This document shows positions 11,277-19,404 of a stretch of 64,000 nt of DNA, piece after piece (position 1 is the first letter of the stretch; every line of letters begins with the position of its first letter). The DNA comes from Rhizobium sp. 2MFCol3.1. GTDB lineage: Bacteria > Pseudomonadota > Alphaproteobacteria > Rhizobiales > Rhizobiaceae. The notes below the pieces were generated by a model. The model was not told the origin of the DNA, did no database searches, and was given only the letters and a program-made list of their open reading frames with translations. The position numbers were made by a program, and so were the translations under genes. Where the stretch lies: positions 1 through 64,000 of the forward strand of contig NZ_KB898367.1 of assembly GCF_000377565.1 (NCBI RefSeq), written 5' to 3'.

Positions 11277-12389
11277 TCAGGCAGAAAGCGCCTTGAACTC
11301 GGAAAGGATCGCCTCGCCCATCTCGACCGTGCCGACCTTCTTGGCGCCGTCGGCCATGATATCGGCGGTGCGGATGCCCTGGTCGAGCACGTTGGCGATC
11401 GCCTTTTCGAGGTTGTCGGCTTCCTTGACCATGGCGAAGGAGTAGCGCAGGCACATGGCAAACGAAGCGATCATCGCGATCGGGTTGGCAATGCCCTTGC
11501 CGGCGATGTCAGGCGCCGAACCATGCACCGGCTCGTAAAGCGCCTTGCGCTTGCCGGTCTTGCCATCAGGCGCGCCGAGCGAAGCCGACGGCAGCATGCC
11601 GAGCGAACCCGTGAGCATGGCGGCAACGTCGGAGAGCATGTCGCCGAACAGGTTGTCGGTGACGATGACGTCGAACTGCTTCGGCGCGCGCACCAGCTGC
11701 ATGCCGCCGGCATCCGCCAGCATGTGCTCCAGCTTGACGTCCGAATACTTGTCTTTGTGGGTCGCGGTCACGACCTGGTTCCACAACACGCCCGACTTCA
11801 TGACGTTGCGCTTTTCCATCGAGCAGACGCGGTTCTGGCGCGTACGGGCCATTTCGAATGCCACGGCCGAGATGCGCTCGATCTCGTAGGTGTCGTAAAC
11901 CTGCGTGTCGATGGCGCGCTTCTGGCCATTGCCGAGATCGGTAATCGTCTTCGGCTCGCCGAAATAGACGCCACCGGTGAGTTCGCGGATGATCAGGATA
12001 TCGAGGCCTTCGACCAGCTCCGGCTTCAGCGAGGAAGCGGCAGCGAGCGCCGGGTAGCAGATGGCAGGACGCAGGTTGGCGAACAGCTCGAGATCCTTGC
12101 GCAGGCGCAGCAGGCCGGCTTCGGGACGCACTTCATAGGGAACGTCGTCCCACTTCGGGCCGCCGACGGCACCGAAGAGAACCGCATCCGCAGAAAGCGC
12201 CTTCTGCATGTCGGCTTCGGAGATCGCCGCGCCATGCGCGTCGTAAGCACAACCGCCGACCAGACCTTCGTCGGTGGTGAAACCAGCCGACATCTCTTCG
12301 TTCATGAAGGCAATGATCTTGCGGACCTCGCCCATAGCCTCGGGACCGATGCCGTCACCCGGCAGCAGGAAAAGATTGCGCGTCGTCAT
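11277..12389 (-). CDS. leuB: 3-isopropylmalate dehydrogenase
   Basis: Catalyses NAD-dependent oxidative decarboxylation of 3-isopropylmalate in leucine biosynthesis. 370 residues from ATG 12389 (MTTRNLFLLPGDGIGPEAM), preceded by GGAGG at 5 nt; an upstream start at 12410 is less likely. Family marks: 'LFGAVGGPKWDD', 'LRKDLELFANLRP', 'RELTGGVYFG', the metal/substrate segment 'DNLFGDMLSD', and 'YEPVHGSAPDIAGKGIANP'. leuD lies about 1.2 kb away on the same strand, separated by an unrelated plus-strand gene, so the leucine genes do not form one operon here. Confidence 0.97.
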   Translation of the reverse strand: MTTRNLFLLPGDGIGPEAMGEVRKIIAFMNEEMSAGFTTDEGLVGGCAYDAHGAAISEADMQKALSADAVLFGAVGGPKWDDVPYEVRPEAGLLRLRKDLELFANLRPAICYPALAAASSLKPELVEGLDILIIRELTGGVYFGEPKTITDLGNGQKRAIDTQVYDTYEIERISAVAFEMARTRQNRVCSMEKRNVMKSGVLWNQVVTATHKDKYSDVKLEHMLADAGGMQLVRAPKQFDVIVTDNLFGDMLSDVAAMLTGSLGMLPSASLGAPDGKTGKRKALYEPVHGSAPDIAGKGIANPIAMIASFAMCLRYSFAMVKEADNLEKAIANVLDQGIRTADIMADGAKKVGTVEMGEAILSEFKALSA

Positions 12390-12483
12390 GGAAACCTCCG
12401 GGAAAAACAAGTTGCGGCTTATTATCCCTCGACAGAAGGCATTTCAAGCGACCAAGAGGCCGTTTCGGTACGGTTGGCGCCAG

Positions 12484-12515
12484 AGTTGAACGATCAGTTG
12501 AACGATCGGTTGACC
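12484..12515. repeat. Tandem 12-bp direct repeat in a divergent promoter region
   Basis: AGTTGAACGATC occurs twice in direct succession (12484-12495 and 12496-12507), followed by a partial third copy GGTTGACC. It lies between divergent leuB and the dehydratase-like gene, about 40 bp before the latter's start. Confidence 0.7.
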
Positions 12516-12547
12516 CCGTAATTTGCCTGGGCAACAAGAAGGGCATC

Positions 12548-13504
12548 GTGACCATGATCCGGAAAACGCCCATGCCCGCCGCACCGCTCCATCTCGACAC
12601 CCCGCTGTTTCGCACTGCCGCCGACTATAGCGCCGCAAACCGGCCGCTCTGGCTGAAGCTGGACGCGCTGCAGCCGGCAGGAAGCTTCAAACTGCGCGGC
12701 GTCGGCCGGCTCTGCCAGCACGAAGTGGAAAACGGCGCGAAGGAAATCTTTTGCGCCTCCGGCGGCAATGCTGGCATCGCCGCTGCCTATGCCGGCCGCG
12801 CGCTCGGCGTGCCCGTCACCATCGTCGTGCCGGAAACCACCTCCGAGGACGTCCGCCGCTCCATCGCAGCCACCGGCGCCGCCGTCCTCGTCCATGGCTC
12901 GGTCTTCGACGAAGCCAACGCCCATGCAGTCAATCTCGCCGCAGAGCGCACGGCCGCCTATGTGCACCCCTTCGACCATCCACTACTCTGGGAAGGCCAC
13001 GGCACGCTGATCGACGAAGTGGTGGCCAAGGGCACCGAATTCGACTGCGTGATTGCCAGTGTCGGCGGCGGCGGCCTGCTTGCCGGCATCGTCGCCGGCC
13101 TGAAGCGCAACGGCCTCGATGATGTGCCCGTCATCGCCGTCGAAACCGAAGGGGCCGCATCCTTCAAAGCCAGCCTGGCCGCCGGCGAACGCATCACCCT
13201 GCCCGCTATCACCTCGATCGCCACCTCGCTCGGCGCCCGCCAGGTCGCCCAGCATGTCTTCGACCTTCCCAGGCATCATCCGATCGAGAGCGTAACGGTG
13301 ACCGACGCCGAAGCCGTCGCCGCCTGCCTGAAATTCGCCGACGCCTATCGCATCCTCATCGAACCCGCCTGCGGCGCAGCCCTTGCCGTCGCCGACACCC
13401 ACCCCGACCTCCTCGCCCGCTTCAAGAACCCACTGATCGAGGTCTGCGGCGGCATCGGCGTGTCGCTGGAAAAGCTCAAGACGTGGAGAGAGCGCCTGCT
13501 CTGA
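12548..13504 (+). CDS. PLP-dependent serine/threonine dehydratase-like enzyme
   Basis: 318 residues, fold type II PLP enzyme. The PLP lysine lies in 'PAGSFKLRG' (~residue 48). The phosphate-binding glycine loop is 'SVGGGGLLAGI' and the asparagine loop is 'ASGGNAGIAAAYA'. Members deaminate L-serine or L-threonine to pyruvate or 2-oxobutyrate. It lacks the C-terminal ACT domain of biosynthetic IlvA, so a catabolic or related role is more likely. Start GTG 12548 or ATG 12554 behind AAGAAGGG. It is convergent with leuD; both end at a shared perfect hairpin. Confidence 0.85.
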   Translation: MTMIRKTPMPAAPLHLDTPLFRTAADYSAANRPLWLKLDALQPAGSFKLRGVGRLCQHEVENGAKEIFCASGGNAGIAAAYAGRALGVPVTIVVPETTSEDVRRSIAATGAAVLVHGSVFDEANAHAVNLAAERTAAYVHPFDHPLLWEGHGTLIDEVVAKGTEFDCVIASVGGGGLLAGIVAGLKRNGLDDVPVIAVETEGAASFKASLAAGERITLPAITSIATSLGARQVAQHVFDLPRHHPIESVTVTDAEAVAACLKFADAYRILIEPACGAALAVADTHPDLLARFKNPLIEVCGGIGVSLEKLKTWRERLL

Positions 13505-13515
13505 AGCCAAAGAAA

Positions 13516-13543
13516 AAGCCGGCGGGAGAGAACCCGCCGGCTT
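13516..13543. terminator. Bidirectional stem-loop between dehydratase gene and leuD
   Basis: Perfect 11-bp stem AAGCCGGCGGG / CCCGCCGGCTT with a 6-nt loop, located between two convergent genes. An A-rich stretch precedes it, giving T's for the minus-strand transcript. Confidence 0.8.
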
Positions 13544-13567
13544 GATCATGCAATCCTGTCGAGGCGC

Positions 13568-14176
13568 TTAGGCGGCCCAAGGATGGGAAGCGGCGTTAGC
13601 CTTTTCGAACTGGTCGATTTCCTTGCCCTTTTCCATCGTCAGGCCGATATCGTCGAGACCGTTCAGCATGCAGTGACGCTTGAAGGCATCGAGATCGAAC
13701 TTGATGGAGCCGCCGTCGGGGCCGGTAATTTCCATGTTTTCCAGGTCGACCGTCAGGATGGCGTTGGAGCCGCGCGAGGCGTCGTCCAGGAGCTTTTCCA
13801 GATTTTCCGGGCTGACCTTGATCGGCAGGATGCCGTTCTTGAAACAGTTGTTGTAGAAAATGTCGGCGAAGCTGGTGGAGATCACGCAGCGGATGCCGAA
13901 ATCGAGAAGCGCCCACGGCGCGTGCTCGCGCGAGGAGCCACAGCCGAAATTGTCGCCGGCGACGAGGATCTTGGCGTTCTGGTAGGCTGGCTTGTTGAGG
14001 ACGAAATCCTCGTTCGGCGTGCCGTCTTCATTGTAGCGGGCTTCCGCGAAGAGACCCTTGCCGAGGCCGGTGCGCTTGATCGTCTTCAGGTAATCCTTCG
14101 GGATGATCATGTCGGTGTCGATGTTGACAACCGGCAGAGGGGCGGCGACGCCCGTCAGCTTGGTGAATTTTTCCAT
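13568..14176 (-). CDS. leuD: 3-isopropylmalate dehydratase small subunit
   Basis: 202 residues; the swivel-domain subunit that pairs with LeuC (not in this window) to isomerise 2- to 3-isopropylmalate. It begins MEKFTKLTGVAAPLP with 'IDTDMIIPKDYLKTI', and contains the family signature 'NFGCGSSREHAPWAL' and 'YNNCFKNGILPI'. ATG 14176 is preceded by GGAGG 8 nt upstream. The length is normal for the LeuD1 type. Confidence 0.97.
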   Translation of the reverse strand: MEKFTKLTGVAAPLPVVNIDTDMIIPKDYLKTIKRTGLGKGLFAEARYNEDGTPNEDFVLNKPAYQNAKILVAGDNFGCGSSREHAPWALLDFGIRCVISTSFADIFYNNCFKNGILPIKVSPENLEKLLDDASRGSNAILTVDLENMEITGPDGGSIKFDLDAFKRHCMLNGLDDIGLTMEKGKEIDQFEKANAASHPWAA

Positions 14177-14303
14177 GGCCTGGCCTCCAGTTCGGCAGAG
14201 ATAGTGTGTTGATCAGCGTTTAGTCCAGTTTCCCGGCAAAATGAAGGGGAATCTGCAGCCCCGGCCAGCGCCCTGAAGAATCGACCGGCCGGGCGCGGCT
14301 GAT

Positions 14304-14732
14304 CTAGCCGGCCTTGGCGGGCTCGTTCATCGCCCAGGATACGCCGAAGGGATCGCGCAGCTGACCATAGCGATCGCCCCAGAACATGCGCTCGACGGGC
14401 ATGACCACCTCGACACCGGCCTTCACCGCCCGATCCCACCACAGATCGATATCGTCGACGACGAGCTGAAGCGAGAAGCCCTGATGTGGCCGGAACGGAT
14501 GACCGTGTTCGGGATAGGCGTCGCTCAGCATCAGCGAGCTGCCATTGATATAGAGATGCACATGCATCGTGCGTCCATTTTCATCGGGCGGCACGACGAA
14601 TGCCTGCTCGGCGCCGAAAGCTTTGTTGTAGAATTCCGCCGCCTTCAGCGCGCCGTCGACAGTGATGTAGGGGAGCAGTCCGTTCTTGACCGGCGGCATG
14701 GCCATCTGGCCGGTTTGCGTTTCGCTTTCCAT
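14304..14732 (-). CDS. VOC / PhnB-like protein
   Basis: 142 residues from ATG 14732, preceded by GGAGG at 5 nt. 'PYITVDGALKAAEFYNKAFGAEQAF', 'HVHLYINGSSLMLSDAYPEHG' and 'MFWGDRYGQLRDPFGVSWAM' match PhnB/glyoxalase-like proteins, dimeric VOC folds of mostly unknown activity. The conserved 'WGDRYG..RDPFG..W' end is clear. It is a single gene with no partner that suggests a substrate. Confidence 0.8.
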   Translation of the reverse strand: MESETQTGQMAMPPVKNGLLPYITVDGALKAAEFYNKAFGAEQAFVVPPDENGRTMHVHLYINGSSLMLSDAYPEHGHPFRPHQGFSLQLVVDDIDLWWDRAVKAGVEVVMPVERMFWGDRYGQLRDPFGVSWAMNEPAKAG

Positions 14733-14869
14733 GCAGTCCTCCATTGATGCCTGGGCGTGATGCTTGTGCAGCCACAAGCCTTGCCGCATCTAGGACGCGC
14801 GAGCAAAACGCCAGCCGACAGACCGAATGAAATAAATGCGGACGCCAGGAACGATCAGAAAAAACGCGA

Positions 14870-15112
14870 TCAGAGATCGATGATCGTGCCGCGACCGTCG
14901 TTCCAGATGCGCATGGGTTGACCATCGCGCGTCTTGGACTTCGCCCTTGCGCAGACCGGAGCCGCCTTCATCTTCAGCGAGAGAGCGCGGCCGACCATCA
15001 GCACCGTCAGAATGGCGCCGACGGCGAGCGTCACCGAAAAGGTGAGGAGCGCCAATGCTGCGAATGCGGTGATGCCTGCAAGCAAAAGGAAGACGGAACG
15101 AATATTCTGCAT
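14870..15112 (-). CDS. Small membrane protein of unknown function
   Basis: 80 residues with a long N-terminal hydrophobic stretch ('VFLLLAGITAFAALALLTFSV'), probably one hairpin or long helix, then a basic cytoplasmic or periplasmic tail ending 'RIWNDGRGTIIDL'. AGAAAGG precedes ATG 15112. The polar 'WNDGRGTIIDL' end looks conserved in type, but I do not recognise a family. Confidence 0.6.
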   Translation of the reverse strand: MQNIRSVFLLLAGITAFAALALLTFSVTLAVGAILTVLMVGRALSLKMKAAPVCARAKSKTRDGQPMRIWNDGRGTIIDL

Positions 15113-15224
15113 GGGTTTGAAACCTTTCTAGGAAAGGAATGTGGTCCTTCGTCTTGTCTTCTGCAAGATAAGCATGGCTTTTTGTTGTCTTGCCATCGGT
15201 CACAAAGCTTGACACACATTCGTG

Positions 15225-16148
15225 ATGAGCCAGTCTCCCCTCACCCGTTCGATGAACCTGCGCCGCTCGGTGCTGAGCGTTCCCACGATCAATCCTCGCG
15301 CGCTTGAAAAGACCCATCAGCTCGGTTGCGATGCTGTGATCTTCGATCTTGAGGATTCCGTCGCGCCCGAGAAGAAGGCCGAAGCGCGCGAAAACCTGGC
15401 CGCCTTCTTCCGGGGCAAACCGCTCGAGGGCAAGGAACGCATCATCCGCATCAACGGCCTCGACACCAGCTGGGGCCGCGCCGACATGGAGCTCGTGAAC
15501 GCGCTGGAGCCGGATGCCGTTCTGTTGCCGAAGGTCAACGAACCGCAGGACGTCATGTTAGTCAGCGACCTTCTCGCGGATGCCGATGCACCCGACGAAC
15601 TGCGGATCTGGGCGATGATCGAGACACCGCGCGGCATCCTCAATGCTGCGGCGATCGCCGAGGCCGGGCGAACGGCGGGCTCAAGGCTCGATTGCTTCGT
15701 AGTCGGCCTCAACGACCTCAGAAAGGAAACCGGCGTCTTGCCGCAGCCCGGCCGGCAGTATCTCGTGCCCTGGCTGATGCAGGTGATCCTCGCCGTGCGC
15801 GCTTACGGCCTCTGCGCCATCGACAGCGTCTTCAACGATTTCAAGGATATCGATGGCTTCGACGCCGAATGCGCCGAGGCACGCGCCATGGGTTTCGATG
15901 GCAAGATGCTGATTCACCCCGCGCAGATCGAGCCGGCCAATCGGCATTTCGGCCCGGACGCATCCGCCATCGCCGAAGCGCACGCGATCATGAAAGCCTT
16001 CGCCGACCCCGCCACGGATGGCCTCAACGTCATCAATGTCGACGGCCGCATGATCGAGCGGCTGCATCTTGTCCAGGCGGAAACTCTGGTTCATAAAGCC
16101 CGCCTGATTGCAGAACGCCAGAAGGCAAAAGGCCAGACGGCAAACTGA
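15225..16148 (+). CDS. HpcH/HpaI aldolase family CoA-ester lyase (CitE-like)
   Basis: 307 residues from ATG 15225; GTG 15222 directly before it is the alternative. TIM-barrel with CitE/malyl-CoA lyase marks: 'LRRSVLSVPTINPRALEK', 'DAVIFDLEDSVAPEKKAEAR' (metal-binding Glu-Asp), 'RINGLDTSWGRADM', 'AMIETPRGILN', and 'DGKMLIHPAQIEPAN'. Family reactions are cleavage of citramalyl-, malyl- or methylmalyl-CoA, or malyl-CoA thioester hydrolysis. There is no citD/citF nearby, so it is not a citrate lyase complex. The DUF1737 gene follows 11 bp later and is probably co-transcribed. Confidence 0.85.
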   Translation: MSQSPLTRSMNLRRSVLSVPTINPRALEKTHQLGCDAVIFDLEDSVAPEKKAEARENLAAFFRGKPLEGKERIIRINGLDTSWGRADMELVNALEPDAVLLPKVNEPQDVMLVSDLLADADAPDELRIWAMIETPRGILNAAAIAEAGRTAGSRLDCFVVGLNDLRKETGVLPQPGRQYLVPWLMQVILAVRAYGLCAIDSVFNDFKDIDGFDAECAEARAMGFDGKMLIHPAQIEPANRHFGPDASAIAEAHAIMKAFADPATDGLNVINVDGRMIERLHLVQAETLVHKARLIAERQKAKGQTAN

Positions 16149-16159
16149 AAGACGATGTG

Positions 16160-16366
16160 ATGAAGCTCTACCGCCTTCTGACCGGCCAGGACGACGCCGC
16201 CTTCTGCCACCGCGTAACCGACGCCCTCAACAAGGGCTGGTCGCTGAACGGCTCGCCGGCCATGACCTTCAACTCGCAGACCGGCCAGGTGATGTGCGCC
16301 CAGGCGATCGTCAAGCATGTCGAAGGCAAGGACTATCACCCCGACATGAAGCTCTCCGAGCAGTAA
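16160..16366 (+). CDS. DUF1737 protein
   Basis: 68 residues from ATG 16160 (MKLYRLLTGQDDAAFC). Its pattern (aromatic N-terminus, 'CHRVTDALNKGW.L.GSPAMTF', 'CAQAIVKHVEGKDY.PDMKLSE') is that of the DUF1737 family, small single-domain proteins without known function. It directly follows the CoA-ester lyase gene. Confidence 0.8.
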   Translation: MKLYRLLTGQDDAAFCHRVTDALNKGWSLNGSPAMTFNSQTGQVMCAQAIVKHVEGKDYHPDMKLSEQ

Positions 16367-16399
16367 GATTTGCTGTGGGGCGCCTGAAGAGCCCAGCGC

Positions 16400-16837
16400 C
16401 TAGCGTTCGGCCGCCTCTTCGGCGCTCGCCTCGATGCGCTCCATGTCGTCGTCACTGAGGCCGAAATGGTGGCCGATTTCGTGGATCAGCACGTGGGTGA
16501 TGATATCGCCCAGCGTCTCGTCGTTTTCGGCCCAATAATCGAGGATCGGCCGCCGGTAGAGGCGGATGCGATTGGGAAGCTCGCCCGTTTCCAGAGTGAA
16601 GCGCTCGGAAATCCCGCGCCCCTCAAACAGGCCAAGCAGATCGAACGGCGTTTCCAGCGCCATGTCCTCGAACACCTCGTCATCAGGGAAGTCTTCGATC
16701 TCGATCGTCAGATTGGTGGTCAGCGCACGGAATTCTTCCGGCAGGTGGCTATAGGCCTCCATCGCCAGGGACTCGAACGTGCTGATTGTCGGAGCGTGGC
16801 GATCCTGCCAATTGTCGCTCTGGTCTATGCGAGCCAT
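16400..16837 (-). CDS. Minimal metallopeptidase (zincin-like) family protein
   Basis: 145 residues. The zinc motif HEXXH is present as 'LIHEIGHHFGLSD' near the C-terminus, with a following Asp. The N-terminal part 'FESLAMEAYSHLPEEFRAL' and 'LYRRPILDYW' fits the small 'metallopeptidase family protein' (MpN-like, DUF1025) group. ATG 16837 is preceded by AAAGGAG. No signal peptide, so cytoplasmic. The substrate is unknown. Confidence 0.82.
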   Translation of the reverse strand: MARIDQSDNWQDRHAPTISTFESLAMEAYSHLPEEFRALTTNLTIEIEDFPDDEVFEDMALETPFDLLGLFEGRGISERFTLETGELPNRIRLYRRPILDYWAENDETLGDIITHVLIHEIGHHFGLSDDDMERIEASAEEAAER

Positions 16838-16963
16838 AAAAGCTCCTTTCCTTTGCCGCCCATATAGAGCCTTTGCCGTTGATTTTCGAGAGCGGAATCA
16901 AGGGCAGGAATAAATTCACATCAAACGGCTGTTGACTCTTCGGCCGAGCTCTGGAATCCATAA

Positions 16964-16978
16964 GAACATAATAGGAAC
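16964..16978 (+). promoter_or_regulatory. LexA box (alphaproteobacterial type) of the imuA operon
   Basis: GAAC-ATAATAG-GAAC exactly fits the alphaproteobacterial LexA direct repeat GTTC-N7-GTTC read on the opposite strand. It lies 22 bp before the imuA start, where repressor binding would cover the promoter. Known biology: LexA represses imuA-imuB-dnaE2 in alphaproteobacteria. Confidence 0.85.
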
Positions 16979-17000
16979 ATCCGTTAGATGGAGTGACGTC

Positions 17001-17951
17001 GTGGCACAGTCGGCCGTGGCGCGCGAGCGGCTTTTTGCGCTCCGCGAAACCATTGCAAAGCTTGAAGGAAAGCCGGTGCCCGCATTGGCGGCGGCGGAAA
17101 ACCAGGCTTTGGCCGACACCGTTCTCGACAAGCCCGGGAGCGAAGATGCCCTGCGCCTGCCGCTTGGTATCCCCGCTCTGGATGAGGCGCTCGACGGCGG
17201 CCTGCCGCTTGATGGCCTGACGGAAATCCGCACGACGCTGCTGCGCAATGCCGGCGCAAGCAGCGGCTTCGTTCTGGCGATCGCGGCCATGCTCCAGCAT
17301 GGGCAAGAGGAGGGCGCTAACGCACACCTGCCGATCCTCTGGATCGCCGACACGGTGGCGACGATGGAGGCCGGACGGCCCTATGCCGTGGGCCTCAGCG
17401 ATTTCGGTCTGAAGCCGCGGCTCTTCCTGCACGCCGCACCGAAAAAGCTGGAGGACGCGCTGTGGCTGGCGGAAACAGCCGTCGAAAGCGGCGTCTTTCC
17501 GGCCACCATTCTCGAGGTTCGCGGCAATCCCAGGCCCTTCGGCCTGACGGAAAGCCGTCGTCTCAACCTGCGGGCCAAGGCATCGCGCCGCCCGCTTTTT
17601 TTGTTGCGGCAGGCAGCGGAGGAAGAGGCCAGCAGCGCCATCTTCCGCTTTCTTGCCGAACCCGCGCCATCTGCGGCGCGGCCCTTGCCTGATGGTTCGA
17701 TGCTGGGCGGCAGCATCGGCAATCCGATCTTTCGCATCACCCTGGAGAAGAGCCGAAACCCGGCCCCCTTCTCCATTCTTCTGGAGTGGAACCCCCATGA
17801 CCGCCGGTTTTTCCCTGTCCGCCCATCAGCCAACACTCGCTTTCCAGGCGAACGCTCAGCGCATTCTGGCGCTGCATTTCCCGCATCTGCCAACCGATCG
17901 CATATCCAGGAAGAAGTGGGGTCTCGCCTGGCGTTTGCGCGATCGTCCTGA
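17001..17951 (+). CDS. imuA: ImuA, SOS mutagenesis accessory protein
   Basis: 316 residues from GTG 17001 (MAQSAVARERLFALRETIAKLEG), 7 nt after GGAG. It contains the RecA/SulA-like core seen in ImuA: 'LGIPALDEALDGGLPLDGLTEI', 'GFVLAIAAML', 'LPILWIADTVATMEAGRPYAVGL', and 'SRRLNLRAKAS'. It is the first gene of imuA-imuB-dnaE2, the translesion mutasome with beta-clamp and DnaE2. The start lies right behind the LexA box. Its 3' end overlaps the start of imuB by 155 nt, a longer overlap than usual; the last ~50 residues may be poorly conserved. Confidence 0.85.
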   Translation: MAQSAVARERLFALRETIAKLEGKPVPALAAAENQALADTVLDKPGSEDALRLPLGIPALDEALDGGLPLDGLTEIRTTLLRNAGASSGFVLAIAAMLQHGQEEGANAHLPILWIADTVATMEAGRPYAVGLSDFGLKPRLFLHAAPKKLEDALWLAETAVESGVFPATILEVRGNPRPFGLTESRRLNLRAKASRRPLFLLRQAAEEEASSAIFRFLAEPAPSAARPLPDGSMLGGSIGNPIFRITLEKSRNPAPFSILLEWNPHDRRFFPVRPSANTRFPGERSAHSGAAFPASANRSHIQEEVGSRLAFARSS

Positions 17952-19404
17952 GACGCCGCCGATCGTCTGCTCCGGCCGCCACGCCAACACCATGCGGCTG
18001 ACGGCGCTGGACGAGGCAGCCGAAGCGATCAACCTGAAAAAGAGCATGGGTGTCGCCGAAGCCCGCGCCATCCATCCGACGATCGAGGTGATCGAGGAAG
18101 ACCTGGCCGCCGACCTGCGCTTTCTCGAAGGCATCGCCGATTGGTGCGACCGCTATACGCCGCTGGTGGCGCTCGACGGCAGGGATGGACTTTTTCTCGA
18201 TATCACCGGCTGCGCTCATCTCTTCGGCGGAGAAAAGGCGCTCCTCAAGGATATCCTGTCCAGGCTCTTTCAAATGGGCATCGACGTCCGGGGCGCGATC
18301 ACCTCCTCCCCGGGCCTCTCCTGGGCGGTCAGCCGTTTCGGCCAGGGAGGCGTGATCGACGCGGATGAGACGGAACGGGTCGTTGCCCCTCTACCGGTCG
18401 CAGCACTCCGTCTCTCGGACGATACGGTCGCAGCGCTCACCAAGATGGGCCTGAAATACATCGGCGACCTGATGGAAACCCCGCGTGCGCCGCTGACCCG
18501 CCGCTTCGGCGCAAGTGTGCTGCTGCGGCTTGACCAGATACTTGGAACGGATGAGGAGCCGATATCGCCACGCCTACCCGTCGCCAGCCTCTCGGCCGAG
18601 CGCCGGTTGATGGAACCGGTCGCCGCGGAAGAGGCGATTCTAGCCGTGACAGACCAGATCGCCCATGCGCTGAAACCGTCACTGGAGGCACGCGGCGTCG
18701 GCGGTCGCGTTTTCGAACTCGTCCTGTTCCGTGTCGATGGCAAGGTCTTCCGCATCGCGGCCGGCACGACAAGGCCGTTGCGTGAACCAAGGCGCATCGC
18801 CGTCCTCTTCACCGAACGCCTGCAGGCCGTCCATGACGATCTCGATGCCGGGTACGGGTTCGAGATCCTGCGCCTCAATGTCCTGCGCCACGAAGACTTC
18901 GATACGGCCCAGAGCGACTTCGAGGGACATCAGCAGAAGGATGCCTCGCTGGCAGCCTTCGTCGATCGCGTTTCCGCGCGATTGGGATCAGATTGCCTGC
19001 AGACCTTCCAGTTGCGCGAAAGCCACCTGCCGGAAAGAGCGGTGATTTCGGTTCCCGCCATCGATGGCCTCACCGCGAAGATCCCGCCAGGCAATCCCGC
19101 CCCCTCACGCGGCGAGAGGCCCGCGCGTCTTCTGGAAAGGGCGGAACCGATGGATGCCTTTGCCATCGAGGTGCCGGATGGCGCGCCGGCCAATTTTCAC
19201 TGGCGCCGCATGCGCCACCGTATCGTCAAAAGCGAGGGGCCGGAACGGCTTGCCATGGAATGGTGGCTCGACGGCAAGGATACGCAGCCACGCGACTATT
19301 TCCGCGTCGAGGATGATCAGGGCCACCGTTTCTGGATATATCGCAAGGGTCTGTACGGCCAGGACGAGACGCAGAGCTGGTACATGCATGGAATGTTCGC
19401 ATGA
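17797..19404 (+). CDS. imuB: ImuB, catalytically inactive Y-family polymerase-like hub
   Basis: 535 residues from ATG 17797 (MTAGFSLSAHQPTLAFQ), preceded by GGAG at 10 nt. Y-family-like fold: 'RILALHFPHLPTDR' replaces the acidic motif of active DinB polymerases, 'GLFLDITGCAHLFGGE' resembles the palm, followed by 'ALRLSDDTVAALTKMGLKYIGDLM' (HhH) and a little-finger region. ImuB proteins lack polymerase activity and link DnaE2 to the beta clamp. It ends in the ATGA overlap with dnaE2 (19401-19404), so translation is coupled. Confidence 0.92.
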   Translation: MTAGFSLSAHQPTLAFQANAQRILALHFPHLPTDRISRKKWGLAWRLRDRPETPPIVCSGRHANTMRLTALDEAAEAINLKKSMGVAEARAIHPTIEVIEEDLAADLRFLEGIADWCDRYTPLVALDGRDGLFLDITGCAHLFGGEKALLKDILSRLFQMGIDVRGAITSSPGLSWAVSRFGQGGVIDADETERVVAPLPVAALRLSDDTVAALTKMGLKYIGDLMETPRAPLTRRFGASVLLRLDQILGTDEEPISPRLPVASLSAERRLMEPVAAEEAILAVTDQIAHALKPSLEARGVGGRVFELVLFRVDGKVFRIAAGTTRPLREPRRIAVLFTERLQAVHDDLDAGYGFEILRLNVLRHEDFDTAQSDFEGHQQKDASLAAFVDRVSARLGSDCLQTFQLRESHLPERAVISVPAIDGLTAKIPPGNPAPSRGERPARLLERAEPMDAFAIEVPDGAPANFHWRRMRHRIVKSEGPERLAMEWWLDGKDTQPRDYFRVEDDQGHRFWIYRKGLYGQDETQSWYMHGMFA

